Below, in pieces: positions 1 to 7,699 of a DNA stretch of 15,664 nt. The stretch is taken from positions 1-15,664 of the forward strand of contig DGVK01000160.1 of assembly GCA_002395905.1 (NCBI GenBank), written 5' to 3'. Position numbers and translations under genes: made by a program. How positions within the stretch are numbered: the stretch's first letter is position 1; every line of letters starts with the position of its first letter. The notes under the pieces are model-generated. The model had not been told where the DNA came from, made no database searches, and worked only from the letters and a program-made list of their open reading frames with translations. The DNA is from Verrucomicrobia bacterium UBA4286 (GTDB lineage: Bacteria > Verrucomicrobiota > Kiritimatiellia > RFP12 > UBA1067).

Positions 1-390
1 TTCTTCTTGCCATGATCAGGCCGATATCGCCTGAGCCGAGAATGAATACCTTTTTGCCGACCATATAGCCTTCGATGTTCAGGTAGCGCTGTGCCTGTCC
101 TGCCGTGAAGACGCCTGCGGGACGCTCACCCGGGATCTCGACAGCACCGCGGTTGCGTTCATAGCAGCCTACTGCCAGGATAATGGCATCCGCTCCGATC
201 GTGACACAGCCTTCTTCGGCATTCATGTATTCGATCGTTCTGTCGGCATGCATATGGGTGACCATGGTATTCAGTTTGATGGGGATCTCAAGCTGTCTTG
301 CCTGATCGATGAAGCGTTCTGCATAGGCAGGACCTGAGAGCTGTTCCTTGAATGTCTGCAGTCCGAATCCGTTGTGGATGCACTGCTGCA
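1..390. other. Segment of lower G+C within the fused oxidoreductase gene
   Basis: By hand count, bases 1-360 hold 194 G+C (54%), while bases 361-600 hold 172 of 240 (72%). Both lie inside the same open frame. In the left part alanine is GCA in about half of cases and AGA arginine appears repeatedly; to the right, GCC/GCG and CGC dominate. The switch falls at about 380-395, in the conserved codons for the GGILQQCIHNGFG motif. It may mark recombination or a misjoined assembly. Confidence 0.6.
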
Positions 391-1981
391 GGATGCCGCC
401 GGGCGCGTCGTCGCGCTCCACCACAAGCACGTCCTTCGCGCCCGCCTCCTTGGCCGCGCAAGCGGCCGCAAGTCCCGCCGGACCGGCGCCGACGACAAGC
501 ACGTCCAGAATCTCGCCGGCGCCCCTCGCCGCCGCAGGATGCGAACTGCCGCCGAGGAGCGCCTTGGGCGCGGTCTTGCGGGAGAGCAGGAACGATTCCG
601 GCGGGAGTCCCAGCTCGGATCCCAGAATCTCGATCAGGCGGGGCGTGCAGAAGCCTCCCTGGCAGCGGCCCATGCCGCTGCGCGTACGACGCTTTATGCC
701 GTCAAGCGTGCGCGCACCGACCCTCGCGCGTATCGCCGCGCGTATCTCGCCCTCGGTCACGCCTTCGCAACGGCATACGACGCGCCCGAACGACGGGTCG
801 CGCTCCACCAGCTCCGCGAGCTCTACGGGCTTCATTTCGCGCGTCTTCGGCCACCAACTCACATCTTTCGAGATGAGCGCCGGGTTGCGCTTTGAAGCGC
901 CGAGCGCCTGTGACACACGCTCTGCCATCCACACGCCTATCGCCGGCGCGGAAGTGAGACCTGGCGACTCCACGCCGACCGCGTTGAAGAAGTTCGGCGC
1001 GTCTGGAGCCTCACCCAATATGAAATCGCCTACGGTCGTCTCGTGCGCCCTGAGACCGGAGAACTCGGCTATGACTTTGCCGAGCGGCAGCCCTGGATAG
1101 GTTCTCCTTGCGCCGGCCTTGACCTTTTCAAGCCCGTCGTAGGTCGTCGCCTTGTCCTCCTTGTCGCCTATATCTTCGGCTGTCGGGCCGACGATCACCG
1201 TTCCGTCTACGGTCGGCGAAACGAGAATTCCCTTGCCCATCTTCGAAGGACACTGGAACATCGTGGCGGAGAACACTCCGTCCTCGTCACGATCGAGCAT
1301 GAGGTATTCGCCGCGACGCGCCTGTATGGAATAACGCGTGTCACTGACAAGATTGTTAAGCTCGTCGGAGTGTATACCGGCGGCGTTCACCACCGCGCGC
1401 GACTCGAACACGCGGCCGTCGGCGCACGTAAGACGCCACGAGCCGTCGACGCGCTCGATCCTGCAGACCTCTGCATCGAAGAAGAACTCCGCGCCGTTGG
1501 CGGCGGCGTTCTCTGCATAGCGGAACGTAAGCTCGTAGGGACAGCATATCCCGCCCGTCGGCGCCCAGAGAGCGGCCGTGGCCTCGGGCGAGACGTTCGG
1601 TTCACGGCGGCGCAGCTCTTCCTGAGAGATGATTTCCGTCGGCACGCCGTTGGCCTCGCCTCGCGCCTTGAGGTCGGCGATCGTTGCCTCGTCTTCGGCG
1701 CCGAAGGCCAGAACAAGCGAGCCGTTGCGCCTGAAAGGAACCTTGAGTTCACGGCACACTTCCTCGAACATCCTGTTGCCAAGCACGTTGAACCTGACCT
1801 TGTTCGAGCCCGGCTTCGCGTCGAAACCGGCGTGGACGATCGCGCTGTTGGCCTTTGACGCGCCCTCGGCGACGTCGCTGCCGGCCTCCAGAACGGCCAC
1901 ATTAAGATTGTAGCGCGTCAGCTCTCGCGCGATCGCGCAGCCGACTACGCCAGCACCTACAACTATTGCGTCTTTTTTCAT
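1..1981 (-). CDS. Fused GlpA-type FAD oxidoreductase / BFD-like [2Fe-2S] / FAD-NAD(P) oxidoreductase (partial, runs off left edge)
   Basis: The frame is open from an ATG at 1981 to the left edge with no stop, giving 660 residues. Residues 1-~375 are a DAO/GlpA-type flavoprotein: an N-terminal Rossmann GAGVVG (9-14) binds FAD, and the HAGFDAKPGSNK and RRGEY stretches match anaerobic glycerol-3-phosphate dehydrogenase-like proteins. Residues ~400-455 are a BFD-like [2Fe-2S] domain with C403-x-C405 and C440-x4-C445. Residues ~492-660 begin a second flavoprotein with GAGPAG (498-503), the family motif GGILQQCIHNGFG (528-540) and a third dinucleotide fold, GSGDIG (649-654). In many anaerobes the GlpA-like protein and the second oxidoreductase are separate neighbouring genes; here no stop separates them. 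The likely role is oxidation of glycerol-3-phosphate or a similar hydroxy-acid/polyol phosphate, with electrons passed through Fe-S and a second FAD. The substrate is not provable from sequence. No Shine-Dalgarno precedes the ATG. Codon use changes near base 390. Confidence 0.87.
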   Translation of the reverse strand, partial: MKKDAIVVGAGVVGCAIARELTRYNLNVAVLEAGSDVAEGASKANSAIVHAGFDAKPGSNKVRFNVLGNRMFEEVCRELKVPFRRNGSLVLAFGAEDEATIADLKARGEANGVPTEIISQEELRRREPNVSPEATAALWAPTGGICCPYELTFRYAENAAANGAEFFFDAEVCRIERVDGSWRLTCADGRVFESRAVVNAAGIHSDELNNLVSDTRYSIQARRGEYLMLDRDEDGVFSATMFQCPSKMGKGILVSPTVDGTVIVGPTAEDIGDKEDKATTYDGLEKVKAGARRTYPGLPLGKVIAEFSGLRAHETTVGDFILGEAPDAPNFFNAVGVESPGLTSAPAIGVWMAERVSQALGASKRNPALISKDVSWWPKTREMKPVELAELVERDPSFGRVVCRCEGVTEGEIRAAIRARVGARTLDGIKRRTRSGMGRCQGGFCTPRLIEILGSELGLPPESFLLSRKTAPKALLGGSSHPAAARGAGEILDVLVVGAGPAGLAAACAAKEAGAKDVLVVERDDAPGGILQQCIHNGFGLQTFKEQLSGPAYAERFIDQARQLEIPIKLNTMVTHMHADRTIEYMNAEEGCVTIGADAIILAVGCYERNRGAVEIPGERPAGVFTAGQAQRYLNIEGYMVGKKVFILGSGDIGLIMARR

Positions 1982-1990
1982 TGCCGTGTT

Positions 1991-2019
1991 ATTGTATCAA
2001 ATCGCCACCTGAAAGGCAA
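1991..2019 (-). promoter_or_regulatory. Promoter of the fused oxidoreductase gene, giving a near-leaderless mRNA
   Basis: On the minus strand TTGCCT (2019-2014) is followed by a 17-base spacer and TACAAT (1996-1991). TG-A directly precedes the -10, making it an extended -10. Only nine bases separate the -10 from the ATG at 1981, so transcription should start about three bases before the start codon. There is no ribosome-binding site, which agrees with leaderless translation. Confidence 0.6.
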
Positions 2020-2044
2020 CGCGCAAAATCAACCGAAACCTGAA

Positions 2045-2061
2045 GGCGGCCGGCCGGCGCC
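2045..2061 (-). terminator. Possible weak terminator hairpin after the topoisomerase gene
   Basis: Directly after the TGA of the topoisomerase gene the minus strand reads GGCGCCGGCCGGCCGCC. This can fold as a six-pair G/C stem (GGCGCC with GG-CGCC, one bulged C) around a four-base loop. Only a broken T-rich stretch follows. It may be a poor intrinsic terminator or simply a G/C-rich hairpin. Confidence 0.28.
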
Positions 2062-4278
2062 TCAGTCTAGGACGCCTTTGGACGGCGTTTCGGTATCATC
2101 CCACCACGACCCCTTGGCGGACGATATCTTCGCGATCGGCTTGGTGGTGAGCTGTTTGCCCTTCGCACCGGCGCCGCGTATGACGACAACATCCTGATCC
2201 TCCGGCCTGCCGGTCTCGCTGTTGACGCGCTTGACCTGCTCCTTCGGCAGGAAGTACTGCTGGTTGATGCGCTGGCCTTTCGCCGGTTTGAACTTGACGT
2301 AGATCGTATCGGGGCAGCCCTCCTGGAAGAAGAGCAGCTTCGATCTGGGCTTCTCCGGCGCAAGGCGGTACTCCTTGTTGCGGATAAGACCGCCGAATCT
2401 GAAGCGCTTGATGTAGCTGAAGCCGTAGCCGCCCTCTTCGTAGACGCATGTGAAGTCGCGCGACTCGCGGTCCTTCTCCTGGTCGTAGCGAAGGATATGC
2501 AGGAGGTCCTTGTCGACGAATATCTTGTCCTCGGGCTGAACCTTCTTGAAGCGGCCGTCCTTCCAGATCAGTATAAGCTCGTCGAGCGACGAGCACTTGA
2601 AGAGCTCGTCGCCGCCCCTCAGCCCCGAGCCGATGTAGTGGTTCTCCCTGTCCCACTTTATCGTGAGCTCGCTCGCCGTGATCGCCTTCACATCCACCTG
2701 TTTGAAGGCCGCCTTGGCGATCTTCGTGCAGCGAGGATACTTCTTCTGATACTCCTTTATAAGGCCCTTGAGATACTTCACGACGAACGCCTTGAGATGC
2801 ACAAGGTTGTCGCCGACGAGCTTCTCCTCCTTCTTGACCGCCTCGATCTCCTGGCGGTTCTTGTCGATATCGAACTGCGAGATGCGGCGTATCTGGAGCT
2901 TGAGAAGGCGCTCCACGTCCTCGGGCGTCACGTCGCGCCTGAGCTCGGCCCTGAACGGCTTAAACCCTTCCATCACGGTCTTCTGCACACCCTCGTAGGT
3001 CTTTTCCTTCTCGATGCGCTTGTAGATGCGCTCCTCGATGAAGATGCGGTCGAGTGTGCGCGCGTGGAAGAGGTCGTCCAGTTCGCCGAGACGTATCTCC
3101 AGCTCACGCTTCGTAAGCGCCATAAGCCGGTCCACGTTCTTGCGGAGGATGTCCGTGACGGACATAAGCCGCGGCCTGCCGTCGTCGAGTACTATCGGGC
3201 GCGACGCTATCGATTTCTCGCAGTTCGTGAACGCGTATAGCGCGGTCATCGTCTTCTCCTGGCTCGCGCCCGCCTGCAGTTCGAGTTCGATTCGCACCGA
3301 TTCGCTGGTGAGGTCGTGTATCTTCCTCACCTGCACCTTCTTCTTCTTGATCGCGTCTTCAATCGACACCGACAGGCTGTCGGTCGTCTCGCCCCATGGG
3401 AGCTCGGTTATGACGAGCTTAGACCTGTCCTCGGGCTCGATCTTCGCGCGCACTTTCACCTTGCCCAGGCCGTCCTGATACTCCGAGACGTCCATGATGC
3501 CGCCGAGCTGGAAGTCGGGATACAGCTCGAACGGCTTCTTCTGCAGAAGGCATATCTCGGCCTCCAGCAGTTCGATGAAGTTGTGCGGCAGGATGGCGGT
3601 CGAAAGACCTACCGCAATACCGTCCGCGCCCATCATGAGGAGAAGAGGTATCTTCGCCGGCAGATACACCGGCTCTTCCTTGCGGCCGTCGTAGTTGGGA
3701 ACGAAGACAGTGGTCTTTTTGTTGAAGACCTCCTTGCGCGCGAGCTCCGTAAGGCGGCACTCGATATACCTCGTCGCGGCGTGGGGCATCCCGGTGTAGA
3801 GCGAACCGTAGTTTCCCTGCCCGTCGATAAGATACCCCTTGCCCTCGCCCCAAAGCTTGTTGGCGAGAACGACTATCGCGTCGCCGATAGACGCATCGCC
3901 GTGTGGATGATACTGCATCGCGTGACCTACGATGTTCGCGACCTTCGTATAGCGGCCGTCGTCCTTCTCCCAGAGCGAGTGCATGATGCGGCGCTGCACC
4001 GGCTTCAAACCGTCCTCCACGGCGGGAATCGCGCGCGAGCATATTACATACGCCGAATACTGGCGGAAGTTGTAGTCGTACAGGTCTCGCATCGGCCCGG
4101 TTCCTGTGAGTCCGGCCTTCGGCGCCGTCGGCGTTGTCTGCGCCGCCGACTTCGTGTTTACGGCTGGTTTCGCCGGCTTGGCGGCAGGCGCCTTCGTTTC
4201 ATTTCCGTCAAGGCCGAAAAGCCCCAGATCATCGAAAAGGCTTGGCGGCTCCGCGTCGTTCTTCTTGTCCTTTGCCAT
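2062..4278 (-). CDS. parC: Type IIA DNA topoisomerase subunit A (topoisomerase IV subunit A / GyrA-like)
   Basis: Breakage-reunion subunit of a type IIA topoisomerase; with an ATPase partner it would decatenate or relax chromosomal DNA. In the 738-residue protein, PVQRR (93-97), HPHGD (124-128) and the active-site tyrosine Y171 in AATRYIECR are all present, as expected for the winged-helix/tower catalytic core. The first ~58 residues are a low-complexity Ala/Lys/Pro/Thr-rich extension. The C-terminus lacks a clear GyrA box, favouring ParC over supercoiling GyrA. The core (HPHGDASIGDA, YDGRKEEPVYLP, ILPHNF) resembles the Bacteroidota/PVC ParC type as I remember it. The position of E. coli GyrA Ser83 is Ala129. 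The ATG at 4278 (MAKDKK) is preferred over a TTG at 4290. It is last in the argF-metXW cluster, 25 bp after metXW. No parE/gyrB partner is in the window. Confidence 0.9.
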   Translation of the reverse strand: MAKDKKNDAEPPSLFDDLGLFGLDGNETKAPAAKPAKPAVNTKSAAQTTPTAPKAGLTGTGPMRDLYDYNFRQYSAYVICSRAIPAVEDGLKPVQRRIMHSLWEKDDGRYTKVANIVGHAMQYHPHGDASIGDAIVVLANKLWGEGKGYLIDGQGNYGSLYTGMPHAATRYIECRLTELARKEVFNKKTTVFVPNYDGRKEEPVYLPAKIPLLLMMGADGIAVGLSTAILPHNFIELLEAEICLLQKKPFELYPDFQLGGIMDVSEYQDGLGKVKVRAKIEPEDRSKLVITELPWGETTDSLSVSIEDAIKKKKVQVRKIHDLTSESVRIELELQAGASQEKTMTALYAFTNCEKSIASRPIVLDDGRPRLMSVTDILRKNVDRLMALTKRELEIRLGELDDLFHARTLDRIFIEERIYKRIEKEKTYEGVQKTVMEGFKPFRAELRRDVTPEDVERLLKLQIRRISQFDIDKNRQEIEAVKKEEKLVGDNLVHLKAFVVKYLKGLIKEYQKKYPRCTKIAKAAFKQVDVKAITASELTIKWDRENHYIGSGLRGGDELFKCSSLDELILIWKDGRFKKVQPEDKIFVDKDLLHILRYDQEKDRESRDFTCVYEEGGYGFSYIKRFRFGGLIRNKEYRLAPEKPRSKLLFFQEGCPDTIYVKFKPAKGQRINQQYFLPKEQVKRVNSETGRPEDQDVVVIRGAGAKGKQLTTKPIAKISSAKGSWWDDTETPSKGVLD

Positions 4279-4303
4279 CTTTCCTGTCAAGATCCTGTTT
4301 ACT

Positions 4304-6079
4304 TTACTGCTGCGCCTTTGCTATCCGCGCGACTATGCGGCTTGCGCCCAGATTCTTGAGCCCCAGCGCCAGCAGCAGCTTGCCGAAGAGGTGGCGCGAC
4401 TCTGCGCGCACCTCGCGAACCTCGATCCCCTCCGCACGGCACAGCTCGTGGAAGTCCTTGAGCGTCACGCAGTGGATGTTCGGCGTGTCATACCACTTGA
4501 ACGGCAGAGCCTTGGAAACCGGCAGCCGCCCGGTGAAGCCTAGCGTGAGGCGTATCCTGTACGCCGCGAAGTTCGGGAACGACACTATCGCCTCGTCGGC
4601 GATCCTGAGCGCCTCGTGCAGAAGTCCGCGAGGATTCTTCACCTCCTGCAGCGTGTCGGAGCACACCGCCACGTCGTAATGCCGGTCTGGTATGAGAGAA
4701 AGGCCCTCGTCGGCGTCCTCCCATAAACAGTCGTGGCCGTCGGCGACGACCTCGCTGAAGCGGTCGATGTCGATGTCGACGCCGTCGCCCTGCACGTTCT
4801 TGACCTCCCTCAGCACATTGAGAAGCGTTCCGTCGCCGCAGCCTATATCGATGACGCGCGCGTTGCGCCGCACCATGTCCACAACGTTGCGGTAGAGCCG
4901 TTTCTGCCACTTCATCACCTTGGTCTCGCGGTCGGCAAGAAAGCCGCCCAAGAGAGGGGAGAGGTCTGATATGTCTGTGAGGAACGAATCGTGGCCGGTC
5001 CCTGCTTCAAGGTGGCAGTAGGTCACGCGCTTGTTGTTCCTGAGCAGAGCCTCTACTATGTCGCGAGACTGCCACTCGGCGAAAAGTATGTCGCGCTCGT
5101 ACGAGACGACAAGACACTTGGCCTTCACCCTGGCGCATGCAGAGTCAAGTCCGCCGTAGCGCTCGCCCGCGTCGAAGAGATCCATTGACCGCGTGATGTG
5201 CAGATAGCTGTTTGCATCGAACCGCCGGAGAAACTTCTTCCCGTGATGGTCGAGGTAGCTCTCTATCTGGAAATACGTCTTGAACTCGCGGTCCCGCTTC
5301 GCCTTTTCCTCGGGCGGAGCGTCCACGAAGTTCTGCTGGAGTCTGCGGTGGAACTTCTCTTCGAGGAGTTCGCGCGACAGATACGTTATGTGCGCCAGCT
5401 GACGCGCCTCGGCGAGACCGTGCTTTGGACCGAGCCCGTCGCCTCTGTCGTAGTAGTCGCCCCCGTTCCACTCGGGGTCCTCGGTTATGCCGGCGCGGCC
5501 GACGACGTCGAACGCCAGCGCCTGCGTGTTTAGACTCGCGCTCGTCGCGATGAGCGCTGCGCGGTCCATCTCGTCCGGACAGCGCGTGACCCAGTCCATC
5601 ACCTGTATGCCGCCGTAGCTGCCGCCGATGAGCGCCGCGAGATGCTTCACGCCGAGCTGCCTGAGGAGCATCCTGTATACGTCCACGGCGTCGCTCATCG
5701 TATATTGCGGGAAGCTCGATCCGTAAGGCCGGCCGGTATCTGGATTTATCGACCCGGGCCCCGTCGTCCCGCTGCAGCCGCCAAGCACGTTCGCGCAGAT
5801 GACGTGGAACCTGTTCGTGTCGATTCCTCTTCCAGGACCGACCATGTTCTCCCACCAGCCGCTCGGCTTCTCCTCGCCCGGGCGTATCCCGGCGACGTGG
5901 GCGTCGCCCGTAAGCGCGTGGCAGATGAAGATGACATTGTCGTCGCGCATCGGCGCGCCGCATTCCTCGTAGCGCACATCGATACGCTTGAGCACGCCGC
6001 CCGTCTCAAGCCTGTAGCCTCCCTCGGGCAGATCGAGGGACAGCGTCTTCGGTTCAACTATGCCGACACCGTCGCCCAT
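4304..6079 (-). CDS. metX: Bifunctional homoserine O-acyltransferase (MetX) fused to MetW methyltransferase-like domain
   Basis: Methionine biosynthesis: MetX transfers an acyl group from acyl-CoA to the hydroxyl of L-homoserine, activating it for sulfhydrylation. Residues 1-~385 are the MetX alpha/beta-hydrolase, with nucleophile S154 in GGSYGG, D330 in ERDILF and H363 in TGHDSFL forming the triad. GPGRGIDTNRF and NVLGGCSGTTGP are family signatures. Residues ~390-591 are MetW, with the SAM-fold motif DIGCGDG (411-417), SDTLQEVKNP and FKWYDTPNIHCVTLKDF. In Proteobacteria metX and metW are usually adjacent separate genes; here they form one 591-residue chain. Fused forms are known in databases, so this is rare rather than new. 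Acetyl versus succinyl donor cannot be decided from the sequence. The ATG at 6079 is three bases after the argF stop, implying translational coupling. Confidence 0.93.
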   Translation of the reverse strand: MGDGVGIVEPKTLSLDLPEGGYRLETGGVLKRIDVRYEECGAPMRDDNVIFICHALTGDAHVAGIRPGEEKPSGWWENMVGPGRGIDTNRFHVICANVLGGCSGTTGPGSINPDTGRPYGSSFPQYTMSDAVDVYRMLLRQLGVKHLAALIGGSYGGIQVMDWVTRCPDEMDRAALIATSASLNTQALAFDVVGRAGITEDPEWNGGDYYDRGDGLGPKHGLAEARQLAHITYLSRELLEEKFHRRLQQNFVDAPPEEKAKRDREFKTYFQIESYLDHHGKKFLRRFDANSYLHITRSMDLFDAGERYGGLDSACARVKAKCLVVSYERDILFAEWQSRDIVEALLRNNKRVTYCHLEAGTGHDSFLTDISDLSPLLGGFLADRETKVMKWQKRLYRNVVDMVRRNARVIDIGCGDGTLLNVLREVKNVQGDGVDIDIDRFSEVVADGHDCLWEDADEGLSLIPDRHYDVAVCSDTLQEVKNPRGLLHEALRIADEAIVSFPNFAAYRIRLTLGFTGRLPVSKALPFKWYDTPNIHCVTLKDFHELCRAEGIEVREVRAESRHLFGKLLLALGLKNLGASRIVARIAKAQQ

Positions 6080-6082
6080 GCG

Positions 6083-7087
6083 TCATACGCCCTTTCTGTC
6101 GCACAGGGCCGAGACGAACAGCGCCTTGATGGTGTGCATGCGGTTCTCGCTCTCGTCGAACACCCTGGAATACTTGGACTCGAAGACTTCGTCCGTCACT
6201 TCGAGCGCGCCGGAAGTCTTCGTCACTTCTGTGTTGAAGTCGTGGAACGCGGGAAGGCAGTGGAGGAACATGAGCTTCCCGTCGATATTGCCTGTCGCAC
6301 GCATGAGGTCCATGTTTATCTGGTACGGGCGCAGCATCTTGATGCGCTCGGCGGTCTTGGCCTCCTCACCCATCGACACCCATACATCGGTGTAGAGGAC
6401 GTTAGCGCCCTTCACGCCTTTGACAGGATCGTCGAATACGCGTATATCCACACCGTTTCGTTTCGCGACCTCCTCGGCCTCCGCCAGGACCGCCTCGTCG
6501 GGCCAGAGCTCCTTCGGAGTGCAGCATATATACCTCACACCCGCCTTGGCGCAGCCCATCATGAGCGAGTTCGCGACGTTGTTCCTTCCGTCGCCGACAT
6601 AAGCCACGGTGCAGTCCTTCAAATCGCCGAAGGTCTCCTTTATCGTAAGCAGGTCGGCGAGTATCTGCGTCGGATGGTAGTCGTCTGTCAAGCCGTTCCA
6701 TACCGGGACTCCCGAGAATTCGGCCAGCTCCTCGCACGTCTTCTGCAGGAACCCGCGGAAGAGTATGCCGTCGTATATGCGCCCCAGCACGCGCGCCGTG
6801 TCCTTGACGCTCTCCTTTTTGCCGAAATGTATGTCGGGCCGCGTGAGATACTCCGCGCCGCCCCCTTCGTCGCGCGCGGCGATTATGGAAGAGTTGCGCG
6901 TTCTGGTGGAGCTCTTTTCGAAGATGAGCGCGATGTTCTTCCTGTGCAGAAGGTCGCCGCGCACGCCGGCCCTGCGCCGCGCCTTCAGCTGCGCGGCGAG
7001 GTCCACAAGATTCAGCATCTCTTCATCGGTGAAGGACGCAAGCCTCATCAGCGAGCGCCCTTTCAAGCTGTCCATCCATGTAAGCAT
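6083..7087 (-). CDS. argF: Ornithine carbamoyltransferase
   Basis: Converts ornithine plus carbamoyl phosphate to citrulline in arginine synthesis (or runs in reverse in the deiminase pathway); a cytosolic trimer in the known family. The 334-residue length is typical. Carbamoyl-phosphate site: STRTR (60-64) and HPTQ (138-141). GKKES (89-93) is the family loop. D-x-WVSMGEE (234-242) contains the SMG ornithine loop, and HCLP (276-279) is the catalytic cysteine motif. In place of the usual CAFEVA after STRTR there is NSSIIA, a mild divergence. The start at 7087 is supported by GGGAGAG about eight bases upstream; a second ATG at 7075 has no such site. It is the first gene of the argF-metXW-topoisomerase unit and is divergent from the YbaK gene. 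A biosynthetic role is favoured because a methionine gene follows and no arcA or arcC is present. Confidence 0.95.
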   Translation of the reverse strand: MLTWMDSLKGRSLMRLASFTDEEMLNLVDLAAQLKARRRAGVRGDLLHRKNIALIFEKSSTRTRNSSIIAARDEGGGAEYLTRPDIHFGKKESVKDTARVLGRIYDGILFRGFLQKTCEELAEFSGVPVWNGLTDDYHPTQILADLLTIKETFGDLKDCTVAYVGDGRNNVANSLMMGCAKAGVRYICCTPKELWPDEAVLAEAEEVAKRNGVDIRVFDDPVKGVKGANVLYTDVWVSMGEEAKTAERIKMLRPYQINMDLMRATGNIDGKLMFLHCLPAFHDFNTEVTKTSGALEVTDEVFESKYSRVFDESENRMHTIKALFVSALCDRKGV

Positions 7088-7115
7088 TTCTGTTTCTCTC
7101 CCTTTGTTCGGGGAT

Positions 7116-7124
7116 ATTATATCA
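7116..7124 (-). promoter_or_regulatory. Extended -10 promoter of the argF operon
   Basis: The minus strand reads TGATATAAT, a perfect -10 (7121-7116) with the TGN extension. No TTGACA-like -35 lies 16-18 bases upstream. The predicted start is near 7109, leaving a leader of about 22 bases that contains GGGAGAG before the argF ATG. Confidence 0.6.
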
Positions 7125-7159
7125 TATTCGCGTGCGGCGCGGCGGCACGAACGGCTTTA

Positions 7160-7168
7160 TGGTATAAT
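7160..7168 (+). promoter_or_regulatory. Extended -10 promoter of the YbaK gene
   Basis: TGGTATAAT is an extended -10 with a perfect hexamer at 7163-7168. The ATG follows eleven bases later and no Shine-Dalgarno is visible, so the transcript should be leaderless or have a leader of about five bases. It stands back to back with the argF promoter; about 40 G/C-rich bases separate the two -10 hexamers and could hold a shared regulator site. Confidence 0.6.
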
Positions 7169-7179
7169 ATTCTCCAAGA

Positions 7180-7668
7180 ATGAAACCGACGACAATACCG
7201 CGCACAAACGCACTGAGAACGCTCGACGCCGCGAAAATCCCCTACGAGGCCGCGTGCTACGACTTTGTCGAGCACGGCGGCACGGCGCAGGCCGCCGCCG
7301 CTCTCGGGCTCGACCACCACGCGACGATAAAGACCATAATCCTCGAAGACGAAACAAAGAAGCCGTTCGTATGCCTCATGCACGGCGACTGCGAAATCTC
7401 GACCAAGAATCTCGCCCGAGCGAGAGGATGCAAAACCGTCGCGCCATGCTCGCCCGCCACCGCCGACAGGCACTCTGGCTATCATGTCGGCGGAACATCC
7501 CCCTTCGGCACGCGCCGCCGCATGACGGTATACGTCCAGCGGACCATCTACGACCTGCCGCGAATCCACATCAACGCCGGACACCGCGGCATTCTGGTCA
7601 CGATGGATCCTGCGGATATCGACAAAGCTCTGCCCGGTCTCGTCGAACGCGTCGACGCCATGCAATGA
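7180..7668 (+). CDS. ybaK: YbaK/EbsC-type aminoacyl-tRNA deacylase (Cys-tRNA(Pro) deacylase-like)
   Basis: A stand-alone editing protein that hydrolyses misacylated tRNA, classically Cys-tRNA(Pro) formed by prolyl-tRNA synthetase. The 162 residues form a single domain, close to the E. coli length of about 159. The invariant lysine is K51 in ATIKTIILED, and the substrate-loop signature is VGGTSPFG (103-110), followed by a basic TRRR and INAGHRGILV. The close relatives ProX and the ProRS INS domain have the same fold, so the tRNA specificity (Cys-Pro versus Ala-Pro) is an inference; the length and the GG-x-SP-x-G loop favour YbaK. It is the only plus-strand gene in the window. It is convergent with the rhamnosidase gene, with 31 bp between the two stops, and divergent from argF. 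No ribosome-binding site is present. Confidence 0.9.
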   Translation: MKPTTIPRTNALRTLDAAKIPYEAACYDFVEHGGTAQAAAALGLDHHATIKTIILEDETKKPFVCLMHGDCEISTKNLARARGCKTVAPCSPATADRHSGYHVGGTSPFGTRRRMTVYVQRTIYDLPRIHINAGHRGILVTMDPADIDKALPGLVERVDAMQ

Positions 7669-7699
7669 CATGCGGCCTGGATGCGCGACGTGCAGGGCG

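Noticed and set aside
3888..3902. Ala at the GyrA Ser83 position (HPHGDASIGD) as a quinolone-resistance mutation
   Set aside because: As I remember the ParC type of Bacteroidota-like bacteria, ASIGD is its normal sequence, so it reads as a family feature rather than an acquired mutation.
4278..4290. TTG start for the topoisomerase gene
   Set aside because: AGGA is only two bases from the TTG, whereas the ATG twelve bases later gives the natural MAKDKK start. The choice is not certain.
5642..7183. A 513-codon plus-strand open frame antisense to metXW and argF
   Set aside because: The minus-strand genes here are clear, conserved families with catalytic motifs. The antisense frame mirrors their codon pattern and has no recognisable domain.
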